DNA of 64,000 bases from an uncultured Eudoraea sp. (GCA_947258555.1 CAMYJF010000009.1:29697-93696), one strand, 5' to 3'; shown: positions 19,449 through 29,590, counted from the first letter of the stretch. The notes: generated from the sequence alone by a model not told the origin. Numbers and translations: made by a program.

Positions 19449-19942
19449 TCGGTTTTTGTCAATATACCATTCATAAATTCATATAATTGATGCATCTGCG
19501 GCCTTCCTTTCCGCTTGCCCAATCTACCAAAAACATAGAAAGCAAACCAGAACAGGATCATAAAGCACATGGCTGCGACTTGCCAGGTATAGGGTTTGTC
19601 AAGGGCTGCACTGGAATAGGCCCATATCCCAAAAATGATAAAGAGAGTAGCCACACCAAAATGCAGGAACATAAAAAAGGTCCACAAGGTGGGATTTGGC
19701 CCGAAGAGTCCAAATAACTTTGTTTTCTCATCATAATCATCTGTTATCTCTAACTGGAGCTGAGGCGACCAAAAATGTACTTCCTGCTTGTTGAATTTAA
19801 TAAAGACATGATCGTCTACTCGTTTGATCAGGAAGGGAGGCTGTTTGGAAGCCTCAAACTCCTGTAAGTAACCCTCCTTATTATTAACCAATTCGCGTTG
19901 GAATCGGGGTCGGAGAATGATCTCATTAGGTAAGCTTTTCAT
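19436..19942 (-). CDS. conserved membrane protein of unknown function
   Basis: This 168-residue protein has a soluble N-terminal part (1-88) rich in charged residues (PRFQRELVNNKEGYLQEFE). Two membrane segments follow, near 88-110 (LWTFFMFLHFGVATLFIIFG) and 120-142 (VAAMCFMILFWFAFYVFG), then a basic tail GRLGKRKGRPQ. I do not recognise a named family. It sits between era and der on the opposite strand, with its stop inside the end of era. There are no catalytic motifs. Confidence 0.8.
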   Translation of the reverse strand: MKSLPNEIILRPRFQRELVNNKEGYLQEFEASKQPPFLIKRVDDHVFIKFNKQEVHFWSPQLQLEITDDYDEKTKLFGLFGPNPTLWTFFMFLHFGVATLFIIFGIWAYSSAALDKPYTWQVAAMCFMILFWFAFYVFGRLGKRKGRPQMHQLYEFMNGILTKTDQDL

Positions 19943-19992
19943 TTGTCTTTAATGTCCTAAAAAGGTAATAAAATTTATCCGGAGCATAATAC

Positions 19993-20000
19993 TACCTTTG
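19993..20000 (+). promoter_or_regulatory. -7 box of the der promoter
   Basis: TACCTTTG fits TAnnTTTG and ends 17 bp before the der start. No good TTG is found at the usual distance, so only the -7 element is supported. Confidence 0.5.
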
Positions 20001-20017
20001 TGCCTTAATTCTGAGCC

Positions 20018-21319
20018 ATGAGTGCTATAGTTGCCATTGTAGGGAGACCCAATGTCGGGAAATCCACTTTCTTTAACCGCTTGATCCAAAGACGGGAAGC
20101 TATCGTGGATGCTACTAGTGGGGTAACGCGTGACAGGCACTATGGCAAGAGTGATTGGAATGGGAAAGAATTCACCGTGATCGATACCGGAGGCTATGTT
20201 GTAGGTAGTGACGATATTTTTGAAAAGGAGATCGATAAGCAAGTAGAACTAGCGATCGATGAAGCAGATGCCATATTTTTTATGGTAGACGTAGAAACGG
20301 GCATTACCGGTATGGACCAGGATGTGGCCGTGCTTCTAAGGAAAGTAAAGAAACCTGTTTTCCTGGTGGTTAACAAAGTAGATAATGCTAAGCGGACGGA
20401 TGATGCCGTGGAATTTTTCAATCTGGGCTTAGGGGATTACTACTCCGTTTCCAGTATCAATGGGAGCGGCACAGGGGATCTGCTTGATGCCCTGGTTGAG
20501 ATACTACCGGATCAGGAAGAGAACAAGACAGAACTACCTCGTTTTGCCGTGGTAGGGCGACCCAATGCAGGAAAGTCGTCCTTTATTAATGCCTTGATCG
20601 GTGAAGAACGCTATATAGTCACAGACATAGCCGGAACAACACGTGATAGTATTGATACTACCTACAATAGATTTGGTTTTGAATTCAACCTGGTTGATAC
20701 GGCCGGTATTCGCAGAAAATCCAAGGTGAAGGAAGACCTGGAATTCTATTCTGTCATGCGTTCCATCAGGGCCATTGAACATTGTGATGTGTGTTTGCTG
20801 CTTTTCGATGCCTCACGTGGTTTTGACGGGCAAGTAGAGAATATCTTCTGGCTGGCTCATCGAAATAATAAAGGCATCGTGATCCTGGCAAATAAGTGGG
20901 ATCTGGTAGATAAGGATACGCATGCTGTTAAAGCCTATACACAGAAGATCAAACAAGCTATTGAACCCTTTACGGATGTGCCGATCATTTTTATGTCTGT
21001 CACGAATAAGCAGCGCATTTTTAAGGCGATCGAGACAGCTGTAGACGTGTATAAGAATCGCAGCAAACGAATATCTACCCGAAAATTGAATGACACCCTC
21101 TTGCCTATCATTGAACGAACGCCTCCCCCTTCTTATAAGGGGAAATATGTAAAGATCAAATACATTACCCAATTACCTACGGGCTTTCCTCAATTTGCTT
21201 TTTTCTGTAATCTGCCGCAATATGTAAAAGATGCCTACAAGCGATTTTTAGAAAATCAGATCAGGGAGCATTTTGATTTTACAGGAGTGCCTGTAACGAT
21301 CTATATGCGTAAGAAGTAA
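20018..21319 (+). CDS. der: ribosome-assembly GTPase Der (EngA)
   Basis: This 433-residue protein has two tandem GTPase domains and is needed for 50S maturation. G domain 1 has GRPNVGKS (9-16), DTGG and NKVD; G domain 2 has GRPNAGKS (180-187), DTAG and NKWD (about 292). The C-terminal KH-like domain (about 350-433) includes [16 protein letters not shown] and ends with VTIYMRKK. Length is typical. A TACCTTTG box lies just upstream. The gene runs convergently against the TPM operon with 1 bp between the stop codons. Confidence 0.97.
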   Translation: MSAIVAIVGRPNVGKSTFFNRLIQRREAIVDATSGVTRDRHYGKSDWNGKEFTVIDTGGYVVGSDDIFEKEIDKQVELAIDEADAIFFMVDVETGITGMDQDVAVLLRKVKKPVFLVVNKVDNAKRTDDAVEFFNLGLGDYYSVSSINGSGTGDLLDALVEILPDQEENKTELPRFAVVGRPNAGKSSFINALIGEERYIVTDIAGTTRDSIDTTYNRFGFEFNLVDTAGIRRKSKVKEDLEFYSVMRSIRAIEHCDVCLLLFDASRGFDGQVENIFWLAHRNNKGIVILANKWDLVDKDTHAVKAYTQKIKQAIEPFTDVPIIFMSVTNKQRIFKAIETAVDVYKNRSKRISTRKLNDTLLPIIERTPPPSYKGKYVKIKYITQLPTGFPQFAFFCNLPQYVKDAYKRFLENQIREHFDFTGVPVTIYMRKK

Positions 21320-21320
21320 G

Positions 21321-22121
21321 TTACCAGCCACCGGAAGCACCGCCTCCGCCAAAGCCGCCTCCGCCGAAGCCTCCGCTAAAGCCACCCCCGCCAAAGCTTC
21401 CACTACCGAAGCCACCTCCGGAAGAACCTTTGTAACCGCCCCGGCCCATATTGCTGAGAATGATAATATCCCACAGATCTAAACCATCTTTCTTACCACC
21501 CCGGCCACCCCGGTTGTTCTTGTTCCTGTTAGCTGCAAAGATGATCATCAGGATAATAAAAATGATAAAGGGTAAGAAGATCTCAAAAGGAAAACGTTTA
21601 GGGCCGTCATTTAATTTTCGTTCCTCTTTGAACTCGCCCATCAAAACAGCAAAAATGGCGTCGGCTCCTTTGTCCAGTCCGGCATAATAGTCGCCATCAC
21701 GGAATTCGGGAATGATGATATTTTCAATGATGCGTTTACTCAAGTTATCTGTGAGTGCACCTTCCACACCGTACCCGGTATTGATCCCGATCCTTCGATC
21801 TTCCCTGGCTAATAATATCAGGATGCCATTATCTTCCTTCTCCTGCCCAATGCCCCATTTATGGCCCCAATTCGCTCCCAGGTAGTTTATGTCCTCGCCC
21901 TCGGTGGAAGAAATAATGGCCAGGACGATCTGCGTGGAAGTGCTGTCGGCATAATTGATCAGTTTTTGCTCAAGGCTCGTCTTTTCAACCGGACTCAAGA
22001 GCTCAATGTAATCGTAGACCGAAGTCTCCAGATCGGGTTTTGGTGGAATATCAAATTGAGCACTGACAACAAGAGTGCATAATAGGAGGCCGGATAAAAT
22101 ACTAGCTCTTAGTGATCGCAT
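21321..22121 (-). CDS. TPM-domain protein with signal peptide and Gly-rich tail
   Basis: This is a 266-residue YgcG-like protein. I choose ATG at 22121 because it opens a signal peptide (MRSLRASILSGLLLCTLVVSAQ); an in-frame ATG at 22148 would add nine residues before it. The TPM domain (about 30-165) has VYDYIELLSPVEK, TQIVLAIISSTEGEDI and the INTGYGVEGALTD segment. One membrane helix follows (about 185-205), and the tail is almost pure Gly/Ser/Phe repeats (GGGFGG type). It overlaps the second TPM gene by 20 bp and is last in the operon from 24471. Such proteins accompany LemA in many Bacteroidota; the role is unsettled. Confidence 0.88.
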   Translation of the reverse strand: MRSLRASILSGLLLCTLVVSAQFDIPPKPDLETSVYDYIELLSPVEKTSLEQKLINYADSTSTQIVLAIISSTEGEDINYLGANWGHKWGIGQEKEDNGILILLAREDRRIGINTGYGVEGALTDNLSKRIIENIIIPEFRDGDYYAGLDKGADAIFAVLMGEFKEERKLNDGPKRFPFEIFLPFIIFIILMIIFAANRNKNNRGGRGGKKDGLDLWDIIILSNMGRGGYKGSSGGGFGSGSFGGGGFSGGFGGGGFGGGGASGGW

Positions 22122-22545
22122 CGGGTAGTTCATTTCGGTCATCCGCATTCCAGGGGAAGTGTGTTTTTAATTCTTGCCCGGTAGATCGAATACCGGCAAT
22201 AATTCCATCCGTATACGAGCCTTTCATAAAATAATTGGCGATGGCATCACGCGTGCTGTTCCAAAAATTCTCAGGAACGACATCATCTATCCCCTTATCC
22301 CCATAAATGACAAATTTGTGATCTGCTACGGCGATATAGATCAACACCCCATTTCGCTGTCGGGTATTGTCCATTTTAAGCACATGAAAAATTTCCTGGG
22401 CTCGGGTATAATGGTCTGTCTGTGCACTGGATTCCAGGTGTACCCGAATCTCTCCGGACGTATCCATTTCAGCTTCGAGGATGGCGAGGATGATCTCCTG
22501 TTCTTCCCGGGCTGTTAAGAAAGCTTCTACCCCGGATTTTGCCAT
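22102..22545 (-). CDS. TPM-domain protein, cytosolic type
   Basis: This 147-residue protein is a single TPM-domain unit without signal peptide or membrane helix. Segments are SGEIRVHLESSAQTDHYTRA, RNGVLIYIAVADHKFVIYGDKGIDDVVPENFW (cited in part) and a final GIIAGIRSTGQELKTHFPW. It lies 2 bp after lemA and overlaps the secreted TPM gene by 20 bp, so LemA and both TPM proteins are probably made in fixed proportion. Confidence 0.85.
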   Translation of the reverse strand: MAKSGVEAFLTAREEQEIILAILEAEMDTSGEIRVHLESSAQTDHYTRAQEIFHVLKMDNTRQRNGVLIYIAVADHKFVIYGDKGIDDVVPENFWNSTRDAIANYFMKGSYTDGIIAGIRSTGQELKTHFPWNADDRNELPDAITKS

Positions 22546-22547
22546 AA

Positions 22548-23147
22548 CTAGTCGAATTCGAAATTCACATCAGGTGCGTCTTCTGATCCGGGGTCAGCCG
22601 AATATCTTGGCATTTCATCAAATCCAAAAAGACCTGCCAGGAGCTTACCAGGGAATTTGGTGGTATGGATATCGTATATATTAACAGCCTCATTGTATCG
22701 GTCCCTGGCCACATTGATACGATTCTCTGTACTTTCTAATTGGGTCTGTAATTCCAGGAAATTCTGATTGGCTTTGAGCTCCGGATAGCGTTCTACTGTT
22801 ACTAACAAACGCGACAATGCAGAGGACAATCCGGTTTGGGCTTGCTGGAATTGTGCGAGGGCTTCAGGGGTAATATTATTTGCGTCAATAGTGGTGTTAG
22901 TGGCTTTTGATCGCGCTTCGATAACCTCTCTGAGTGTTGTTCTTTCAAAATCTGCAGCTCCCTGTACGGTTTGCACAAGGTTGCCGATCAGGTCATTCCG
23001 TCTTTGGTAAGTACTTTCTACATCGGCCCAGGCTGTTTTGGCATTCGCTTCATATTCTACAGCCGTATTGTTGAAACCGACTGCCCACTGATAGAGTCCA
23101 AATGCGATAACCGCCAGGATGATCACCGGAATTAACCATTTTTTCAT
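22548..23147 (-). CDS. lemA: LemA family protein
   Basis: This 199-residue protein is anchored by an N-terminal helix (MKKWLIPVIILAVIAFGLYQ) followed by the LemA helical bundle. Family motifs are YQRRNDLIGNLVQTVQG (47-63), LREVIEARSKATN and the ENRINVARDRYNEAVNIYD region (about 145-163). The C-terminal tail is acidic (EDAPDVNFEFD). It is followed by two TPM genes, a common partnership. LemA function is not established. Confidence 0.93.
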   Translation of the reverse strand: MKKWLIPVIILAVIAFGLYQWAVGFNNTAVEYEANAKTAWADVESTYQRRNDLIGNLVQTVQGAADFERTTLREVIEARSKATNTTIDANNITPEALAQFQQAQTGLSSALSRLLVTVERYPELKANQNFLELQTQLESTENRINVARDRYNEAVNIYDIHTTKFPGKLLAGLFGFDEMPRYSADPGSEDAPDVNFEFD

Positions 23148-23164
23148 TTGAATAGTTTTTTAAG

Positions 23165-23494
23165 TTAGAGTTGCGATTTTATCTTGAGCAGCTCTGTTTT
23201 CACATGTTCTAATTTTTGGATGATATCAAAATTAGATAATGTCTTGTGTCTGCTTTCCTTCAGATGTGTTTTCGCCCCTTCCAGCGTAAAGCCACGCTCT
23301 TTAACCAGGTGGTAAATGAGTTGTAGGTTTCTCACGTCTTTGGGGGTAAATTTCCGGTTTCCTTTGGCATTCTTTTTGGGCTGGATGACGTCAAATTCTT
23401 TTTCCCAAAACCGGATAAGGGATGTATTCACGTCAAATGCCTTGGCTACTTCGCCAATGCCATAATAGCGTTTTTCAGGAAGTTCTACGTGCAT
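23165..23494 (-). CDS. short MerR-family regulator
   Basis: This 109-residue protein is essentially only a MerR DNA-binding domain. YYGIGEVAKAFDVNTSLIRFWEKEF (about residues 10-34, cited in part) is the helix-turn-helix, and NRKFTPKDVRNLQLIYHLV is the wing and next helix. A short helix-rich tail (about 75-109) follows, with no effector domain and no Cys ligands, so it is not a metal sensor of the classic kind. It overlaps the M23 gene by one base and precedes lemA by 17 bp. This form is common beside M23 peptidase and LemA genes in Flavobacteriia. Confidence 0.88.
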   Translation of the reverse strand: MHVELPEKRYYGIGEVAKAFDVNTSLIRFWEKEFDVIQPKKNAKGNRKFTPKDVRNLQLIYHLVKERGFTLEGAKTHLKESRHKTLSNFDIIQKLEHVKTELLKIKSQL

Positions 23495-24471
23495 TAATCT
23501 AAGGATTGGTTCTCCTGCTTAGCGTATATGAGCATATTCTCAAATTCTTTCGCGGATAAACTGCCATAATAGAAGTTAATTGGGTCTATCCGGATCTCGT
23601 CTTTCCATACCTCATAATGAAGGTGTGGGGCCTGGGAACGGCCTGTACTTCCCACAAAACCAATCAGGTCGCCGCGCTTGACGCTCTGACCTTTCTTTAC
23701 GTTGTATTTACTCAAATGGGCGTAAATGGTCAGGTACCCATAGCCGTGGTCTATCCTAACGTGTTTTCCAAATCCGGAAGCGCTGTTATCTGCCCGGGAA
23801 ATTATGCCATCTCCACTTGCGTAGATTGGCGTTCCACGCGGCGATGTAAAGTCCATTCCCCAGTGCATCTTTCTCGCCTTGGTAAATGGGTCGGATCGCC
23901 AGCCAAAACCGGACGCCATACGCGTAAGATCATCATTATTGATAGGTTGGATGGCCGGGATAGCGGCCAAAAGTTTCTCTTTTTCTTCGGCTAATTTGGT
24001 GATCTCATCAAGCGATTTTGATTGTATGACCAATTGCTTCTGAATGATGTCTAATCTTTGGGTTGAAGAGATGATCATTTCAGAATTGTTATAACCTTCT
24101 AGTGATTTATACCTGTTTACCCCACCGAAACCTGCACGTCTTTGTTCTTCCGGGATCGGGTTAGCTTCAAAATAGAGTCGGTATATATTATTATCGCGGT
24201 CTTCAATATTGGTGAGCACTTGCTCGATCTGTTGCATTTTCTTATCCAACAGTTCGAATTGAAGTTCATAATTCTTCATTTCCCTCTCAAGGGATAGCTC
24301 CTTGGGTGTATTTACAAAAGTCGTGTTGAGGAGAAGAATGAGTCCAAAGGATCCAAAAAAAACAGAAGCCAAAAAGAACAGGAACATATTCCTGTATTTA
24401 CGGGATTTTTTAGGCTCTATCTTCCGGTATGATAGGGTGTCCGGATCGTAATAGTATTTTACCTTAGACAT
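23494..24471 (-). CDS. M23-family murein endopeptidase, membrane anchored
   Basis: This 325-residue envelope protein has a basic cytosolic start and one membrane helix (about 28-48). A coiled-coil region (about 55-175) precedes the C-terminal M23 (LytM) domain. The domain contains MHWGMDF, whose HxxxD pair supplies two zinc ligands, and the HLHYEVW motif for the catalytic and last ligand His. All ligands are present, so an active peptidoglycan cross-bridge cleaving enzyme is likely, although coiled coil plus LytM also occurs in activators of amidases. It is first in the operon; a TATATTTG box lies 48 bp upstream. Confidence 0.92.
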   Translation of the reverse strand: MSKVKYYYDPDTLSYRKIEPKKSRKYRNMFLFFLASVFFGSFGLILLLNTTFVNTPKELSLEREMKNYELQFELLDKKMQQIEQVLTNIEDRDNNIYRLYFEANPIPEEQRRAGFGGVNRYKSLEGYNNSEMIISSTQRLDIIQKQLVIQSKSLDEITKLAEEKEKLLAAIPAIQPINNDDLTRMASGFGWRSDPFTKARKMHWGMDFTSPRGTPIYASGDGIISRADNSASGFGKHVRIDHGYGYLTIYAHLSKYNVKKGQSVKRGDLIGFVGSTGRSQAPHLHYEVWKDEIRIDPINFYYGSLSAKEFENMLIYAKQENQSLD

Positions 24472-24518
24472 GTATGGATTTTATCCTATTTTTGTGCGTG
24501 CGCTTGAACAGAACAAAG

Positions 24519-24526
24519 CAAATATA
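24519..24526 (-). promoter_or_regulatory. -7 box of the M23-MerR-LemA-TPM operon
   Basis: The minus strand reads TATATTTG here, a perfect TAnnTTTG, 48 bp before the M23 start. The -33 element is not clear. Confidence 0.55.
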
Positions 24527-24577
24527 AACATTGTTTTGTATAAAACGTTAAATTTTAAATTAGCGTGCCTTTAGCTA

Positions 24578-27193
24578 ATGATTTCCAAGGTTATACGCAC
24601 TAAATTCCTCGACTTTTTTCAAGAGAAGGCCCATAAGATCGTTCCCTCAGCCCCTATGGTTATGAGAGACGACCCGACGCTCATGTTTACGAACGCCGGG
24701 ATGAACCAGTTCAAAGAATATTTTTTAGGACTTAGTCAGGCAGACCAACCAAGAGTTGCCGATACCCAAAAATGTCTGAGGGTAAGTGGAAAACATAACG
24801 ACCTTGAGGAGGTCGGAAAAGATGCCTATCACCACACCATGTTTGAGATGCTCGGAAACTGGAGTTTTGGTGATTATTTTAAGGAAGAAGCCATAGCCTG
24901 GGCATGGGAATTACTGACAGGAGAATATGGGATCGAAAAAGAGAATCTTTATGTGACCGTTTTTGAAGGAAGTGATGATGCCGATCAATTAGCAAGAGAC
25001 GAAGAGGCTTTTAATCTTTGGAAGAAGATCTTACCTGAGTCTCGAATCCTGATGGGGGATAAGAAAGATAACTTTTGGGAAATGGGAGACCAGGGTCCCT
25101 GTGGTCCTTGTTCGGAAATTCATGTAGACATTCGGTCTGAACGAGACAAGCAAAAAACACCAGGTTCAGAACTGGTCAATAAAGACCACCCTGAAGTCAT
25201 TGAGCTTTGGAATCTTGTATTTATCCAATATAACCGAAAGGCCAATGGCACCCTCGAAGAATTGCCCGAGAAACATATTGATACGGGAATGGGCTTTGAA
25301 CGACTATGCATGGTCCTTCAGGGCAAAAATTCTTCTTACGATACGGATCTGTTCGCCCCACTGATCGATCGTGTGCAAACCCTCTCAAAGAAAAAATACG
25401 ATCAGTCTGAAGAGATCTCAGTAGCAATGCGTGTGATCGTAGATCATTTACGCGCAGTGTCCTTTGCTATTGCAGACGGACAATTACCGGGGAATACCGG
25501 AGCGGGATACGTAATTCGCCGCATCCTCCGAAGAGCGATCCGATATGGCTTTACCTTTCTTGAGCTCAAAGACCCCTTCATTCATAAATTGGTGGAGACG
25601 CTGACCAAAACAATGGGCGATGCCTATCCGGAATTAAAAGAACAGAGGCAACTGATAGAAAATGTGATCCGCGAAGAAGAGCACTCCTTCCTTAAAACCC
25701 TGGACCAGGGATTGGTGTTGCTCGATAATGTTATTAGCAATACCAAAGGGAAAGTGATCAGCGGTGAGAAGGCTTTTGAGCTATATGACACCTTTGGCTT
25801 TCCTAAAGATCTCACGGCCTTAATACTAGAGGAACGTGGACTTAGCATGGATGAGGATGCGTTTAATACTTCTTTGGATGCACAGAAGAGCAGATCGAGG
25901 GCCGCATCGGCGATGTCCAAAGAAGATTGGGTGATCCTTGAGAAGGATAATACCCAGGAGTTTATTGGTTATGAATTGTTGGAGGCTGAGGTATCCTTGG
26001 TCAAATACAGAAAATTACATTCCAAAAAAGAAGGAGATCAATATCAATTGGTATTTAACCGCACCCCGTTTTATGCGGAAGGAGGCGGGCAAGTAGGTGA
26101 CAAAGGCTACCTGGAAGGCCAGGGCGGTGATGTGATCTATATTGTAGACACCAAGAAAGAGAATAACGAGATCGTACACTTTGCCAAGTCTTTACCAAAA
26201 GACCCCGGCACTTCTCTAAGGGCAGTCGTAGATAAGAAACAACGCCAACGGACTGCGCGGAATCATTCCGCCACTCATTTGTTGCACCAGGCATTGCGCC
26301 ATGTCCTGGGCGATCATGTAGAACAAAAAGGCTCTGCTGTACATTCTAAGTATTTAAGATTTGATTTCTCTCACTTTGCTAAGCTGAGTGCAGAAGAGCT
26401 GGCAAAAGTTGAACGTTTTGTAAATGAGCGTATAAGCGACGGTATTCCCTTGGTAGAAAACAGGAATGTTCCCATGCAACAGGCATTAGACGATGGCGCA
26501 ATGGCCTTGTTTGGTGAAAAATATGGAGATGCTGTCCGTACCATACGATTCGGCGAATCTATTGAGCTTTGCGGGGGCACACATGTATTTAATACGGCTG
26601 ATATCTGGTATTTCAAGATCACTTCTGAAGGCGCTATCGCCGCCGGGGTTCGCCGTATAGAAGCTATTACTTCAGATGCGGCCCGTGATTATTTCCTGGA
26701 CAAACAAACCCAATTAACTGAGATCAAATCCTTGTTCAAAGGGGCTAAAGACCCTGTTTCTGCAGTAACCCAGCTTCAGGATGAAAATGCAGGATTAAAA
26801 AGGGAACTGGAAAAACTCCAAAAGGCAAAGGCCGGCGATCTTAAATCGGAATTGATGGGTCGACTTGAAGATCACAATGGAATTCAAGTCCTTGCTGAAA
26901 AAGTTGAGCTCCCTGTTTCGGCCATTAAGGATCTGTTATTTCAAATGGGTGGGGAACGCGAAGATCTTTTTGTTTTACTGGCTAGTGAAACGAATGGAAA
27001 GGCAATGTTATCATGTTTTATATCCAAGCCTTTGGTAGAATCACATTCCCTTAATGCCGGCACGATTGTGCGGGAATTAGGCAAACACATCCAGGGTGGA
27101 GGAGGTGGACAAGCCTTCTTTGCCACAGCTGGAGGAAAAGACGCCTCAGGCATCCCGACTGCACTTGCCGCATTTAAGGATTACCTTCCATAA
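24578..27193 (+). CDS. alaS: alanyl-tRNA synthetase
   Basis: This 871-residue class II synthetase charges tRNA-Ala. The N-terminal catalytic domain begins with IRTKFLDFF and has [14 protein letters not shown] (motif 1/2 region) and the [10 protein letters not shown] segment. The editing domain has [11 protein letters not shown] (about residue 565), with two of the zinc/editing ligands, and CGGTHV (about 665). The C-terminal DHHA1/C-Ala domain ends with [14 protein letters not shown], the motif for tRNA elbow binding. Length is normal. A tRNA-Ala with the G3:U70 determinant is encoded in the rRNA spacer of this window. Confidence 0.98.
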   Translation: MISKVIRTKFLDFFQEKAHKIVPSAPMVMRDDPTLMFTNAGMNQFKEYFLGLSQADQPRVADTQKCLRVSGKHNDLEEVGKDAYHHTMFEMLGNWSFGDYFKEEAIAWAWELLTGEYGIEKENLYVTVFEGSDDADQLARDEEAFNLWKKILPESRILMGDKKDNFWEMGDQGPCGPCSEIHVDIRSERDKQKTPGSELVNKDHPEVIELWNLVFIQYNRKANGTLEELPEKHIDTGMGFERLCMVLQGKNSSYDTDLFAPLIDRVQTLSKKKYDQSEEISVAMRVIVDHLRAVSFAIADGQLPGNTGAGYVIRRILRRAIRYGFTFLELKDPFIHKLVETLTKTMGDAYPELKEQRQLIENVIREEEHSFLKTLDQGLVLLDNVISNTKGKVISGEKAFELYDTFGFPKDLTALILEERGLSMDEDAFNTSLDAQKSRSRAASAMSKEDWVILEKDNTQEFIGYELLEAEVSLVKYRKLHSKKEGDQYQLVFNRTPFYAEGGGQVGDKGYLEGQGGDVIYIVDTKKENNEIVHFAKSLPKDPGTSLRAVVDKKQRQRTARNHSATHLLHQALRHVLGDHVEQKGSAVHSKYLRFDFSHFAKLSAEELAKVERFVNERISDGIPLVENRNVPMQQALDDGAMALFGEKYGDAVRTIRFGESIELCGGTHVFNTADIWYFKITSEGAIAAGVRRIEAITSDAARDYFLDKQTQLTEIKSLFKGAKDPVSAVTQLQDENAGLKRELEKLQKAKAGDLKSELMGRLEDHNGIQVLAEKVELPVSAIKDLLFQMGGEREDLFVLLASETNGKAMLSCFISKPLVESHSLNAGTIVRELGKHIQGGGGGQAFFATAGGKDASGIPTALAAFKDYLP

Positions 27194-27197
27194 TTTT

Positions 27198-28955
27198 CTA
27201 AGAGACAGGAGAAACCTGGCTATTCACAAGGCTAAGACCATCATCTATCAAATGCCCGAGTTTGGGATTCTGTTGTTTGATCATCTCTAAATGTTCCAGG
27301 ATTTCTTGTGCAAAATCCTGATCGCCATTCGTTTTTGCCAATTCGTATAATTCAACAGCTAGCAGCCAATCATTAGGATGGTTTTCCCGAACTTCCTTGA
27401 ATACTTTGTTTCGGGAAATAGTCCTGTTTGTGCCTTCTCTATATGCCCTGATCTGGCCGTATAATTCTTCCAACTTAATTCTGCCTTGCGAGTGTTCCGG
27501 ATGGATCGTCGATGAAGAAAGTGCATGCGTAACCAGATCGAAACTGTCCAGATCGGCCGGGCCATTAAAAGCGGAAACGATCGAAACGCCAACGGCAATG
27601 CTATACAAACCCTCGCCAGAGTCATAGATCAAGTTATCCTTATGGGTAACCTTACATCCGGTAAAAGTGACGAGGATGATCTCACCTTTCAAATTGCGTG
27701 TGCCTGTGATGATCTTTCCACTTACTTTAATATCCCCTTCATATTCCAGGGATATCGTTTCGCCTTCATAGATATTGTAGGCTTTCAGGTCGCGCGGACT
27801 CATATCTTCTATGGCTAAATTGATGCCTTTGAGTTTCCCTAGCGGTGTACCAAATCCTGTGTGGTGTTCTTCTGTATTATGGCCGATCAATTCTTTTTCC
27901 CGATATGACAATGCTGTTGGTCCTTTTGTCTGGATATAGACGGGCTCTCCTTCGAATTCAATGACGCTGTCAAATATTCCTGAGATCTGAAGGCCCGTAC
28001 TTAATTCTACAGTGCCTAATTCCTTCGCTTCGATAAGTTTCCGCACCCCATCGAGTCCGCCTTTACGCAATGCCATGGTGTTGGCAAATTCCTCCAAAAC
28101 CTGACTTAAAAAGGCAAAATCCGGGGTAACGAACAACTGGGGTTGCGGCTTGGTGATATCGAAAGAAACATAGGCCGCATCTATGGAATAAGGGAGCTTC
28201 TTTACTTCATCTGTCATACACCAACTGCTTTCCCCTATAGAGGACAGCAAGCCGGCTCCGTAGATCCTGGGATCCTCTACAGCGCCAATAAGTCCGTATT
28301 CAACGGTCCACCAGTGTAGATTCCTTATTAGGGCCATTTCCGAGGGATCGCCCATATTATCCTGAAGAAATTCTATTTTTTTCTCGGCTTCCGTAATTTC
28401 TACTTCAGGAGTTCCGGGGGCTTCTTTAATAATAGAAAGGTGCCTTACGGCATCATACAATTCATAATCTTTTGCACTGGAAATAGCCTTGCATCCGATC
28501 TCTCCAAAGCGCCTCAAATATTCTGCATATTCTGGATTAGCTATGATGGGGGCATGACCTGCACCTTCGTGGATTATGTCCGGGGCAGGGGTGTATTCAA
28601 TATGTTCAAGCTGGCGAATGTCCGAAGCGATCACCAAAACGTTATACGCCTGGAACTCCATAAAAGCGGAAGGGGGTATAAATCCGTCTACGGCGACAGC
28701 GGCCCAGCCGATCTCTTTCAGGATCCGGTTCATTCCATACATATTGGGAATATGGTCTATGGAGATCCCGGTTTTACGTAGTCCTTCCAAATAAGACCCA
28801 TGCGCTACCTTGCTGAGGTAGTCTACATTCTTGCGCATGACATAGCGCCATACGGCCTGATCAATGGGGCTATACTCTTCGTAGTTCTGGGGTTTAATAA
28901 ATTGTCTGAGATGAACCGGCAGTTTATCCAGTATCGGATTAGATTCGTACGTCAT
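27198..28955 (-). CDS. aromatic amino acid hydroxylase, long Bacteroidota form
   Basis: This 585-residue protein is an iron- and pterin-dependent hydroxylase, most likely phenylalanine 4-monooxygenase. The catalytic domain spans about 25-330. Iron ligands are His129 and His134 in HEGAGHAP and Glu219 in HWWTVEYGL, the expected 2-His-1-carboxylate set. Typical bacterial enzymes are under 300 residues; this one has an extra C-terminal half (about 335-585) with LSTGLQISGIFDSVIEF and repeated beta-rich segments, then a helical end. The extension occurs in relatives but its role is not known to me. Its stop is 4 bp from the alaS stop on the other strand. Tryptophan or tyrosine as substrate cannot be excluded. 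Confidence 0.9.
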   Translation of the reverse strand: MTYESNPILDKLPVHLRQFIKPQNYEEYSPIDQAVWRYVMRKNVDYLSKVAHGSYLEGLRKTGISIDHIPNMYGMNRILKEIGWAAVAVDGFIPPSAFMEFQAYNVLVIASDIRQLEHIEYTPAPDIIHEGAGHAPIIANPEYAEYLRRFGEIGCKAISSAKDYELYDAVRHLSIIKEAPGTPEVEITEAEKKIEFLQDNMGDPSEMALIRNLHWWTVEYGLIGAVEDPRIYGAGLLSSIGESSWCMTDEVKKLPYSIDAAYVSFDITKPQPQLFVTPDFAFLSQVLEEFANTMALRKGGLDGVRKLIEAKELGTVELSTGLQISGIFDSVIEFEGEPVYIQTKGPTALSYREKELIGHNTEEHHTGFGTPLGKLKGINLAIEDMSPRDLKAYNIYEGETISLEYEGDIKVSGKIITGTRNLKGEIILVTFTGCKVTHKDNLIYDSGEGLYSIAVGVSIVSAFNGPADLDSFDLVTHALSSSTIHPEHSQGRIKLEELYGQIRAYREGTNRTISRNKVFKEVRENHPNDWLLAVELYELAKTNGDQDFAQEILEHLEMIKQQNPKLGHLIDDGLSLVNSQVSPVS

Positions 28956-28983
28956 CAGCTATTCCTTTGTACCTATAAAGATA

Positions 28984-29017
28984 CAAAAAACCCCCTGACA
29001 GTATTCTCGTCAGGGGG
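28984..29017 (-). terminator. intrinsic terminator of the DUF4136 gene
   Basis: The stem CCCCCTGAC / GTCAGGGGG (28991-28999 with 29009-29017) is followed on the minus strand by T6. It shares its stem with terminators at 32654 and 36278. Confidence 0.88.
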
Positions 29018-29023
29018 CTGTTT

Positions 29024-29590
29024 TTAGTTGGAAGCAATGGCCTCCGGGGGATACTTGGCGAGTATCTCACTCACAAATTCTTTTATTCGTTCTTCCTTCT
29101 TCTCTATATTCTGGAAGTTATTGAGGGAGCCTTGTCCGCGTCCCTGCCATACTAATTCTTTATTCTTGGCATCGATCAGATCAATATAAAGGGCACCTTC
29201 GGTCCTGGAACTGACATTTGGACCCCAGTAACCACCCCAGTAGCCTCCCCAATACGGATAACCCCAACCCCAGCCAAATCCATAGCCATAGTTGTTGTTA
29301 AATACATCAACGCGTTCTTTTTCCTTGGTAAAAATGCTTACCAACAGATCCGGGGATTCAGATTTTACAAAACCACGTGAACCCATTTCGGCTTCGATCG
29401 CTTTTAAGATCCGTTTCTTATCAAGATCGGAGATCTCTGCCTTGTCGATACCGGTTTTGTAAAATGCATAGCTTTTGTACTCATTAAAATTGGTGTCCCT
29501 GTCATAATCCGTTACCACTCTTACAGACACACAGGATGTCATAATCAGGAGGGCCATTGCAGGGAGATAGAACTTCTTTAAACTTTTCAT
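29024..29590 (-). CDS. DUF4136-type lipoprotein
   Basis: This 188-residue predicted lipoprotein has a lipobox ending at Cys20 (LLIMTSC). DUF4136 features are VVTDYDRDTNFNEYKSYAFY at the mature N-terminus, KKRILKAIEAEMGSRGF, DLLVSIFTKEKERV, a Gly/Tyr/Trp-rich loop (YGFGWGWGYPYWGGYWGG) and the closing EGALYIDLIDAKNKELVWQG with VSEILAKYPP. Function of this family is unknown. It is monocistronic with its own promoter and terminator. Confidence 0.9.
   Translation of the reverse strand: MKSLKKFYLPAMALLIMTSCVSVRVVTDYDRDTNFNEYKSYAFYKTGIDKAEISDLDKKRILKAIEAEMGSRGFVKSESPDLLVSIFTKEKERVDVFNNNYGYGFGWGWGYPYWGGYWGGYWGPNVSSRTEGALYIDLIDAKNKELVWQGRGQGSLNNFQNIEKKEERIKEFVSEILAKYPPEAIASN

Noticed and set aside
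24487..24497. TATTTTTG on the plus strand as the alaS promoter
   Set aside because: It fits TAnnTTTG but lies about 80 bp from alaS without a -33 element, and T-rich matches are expected by chance here.
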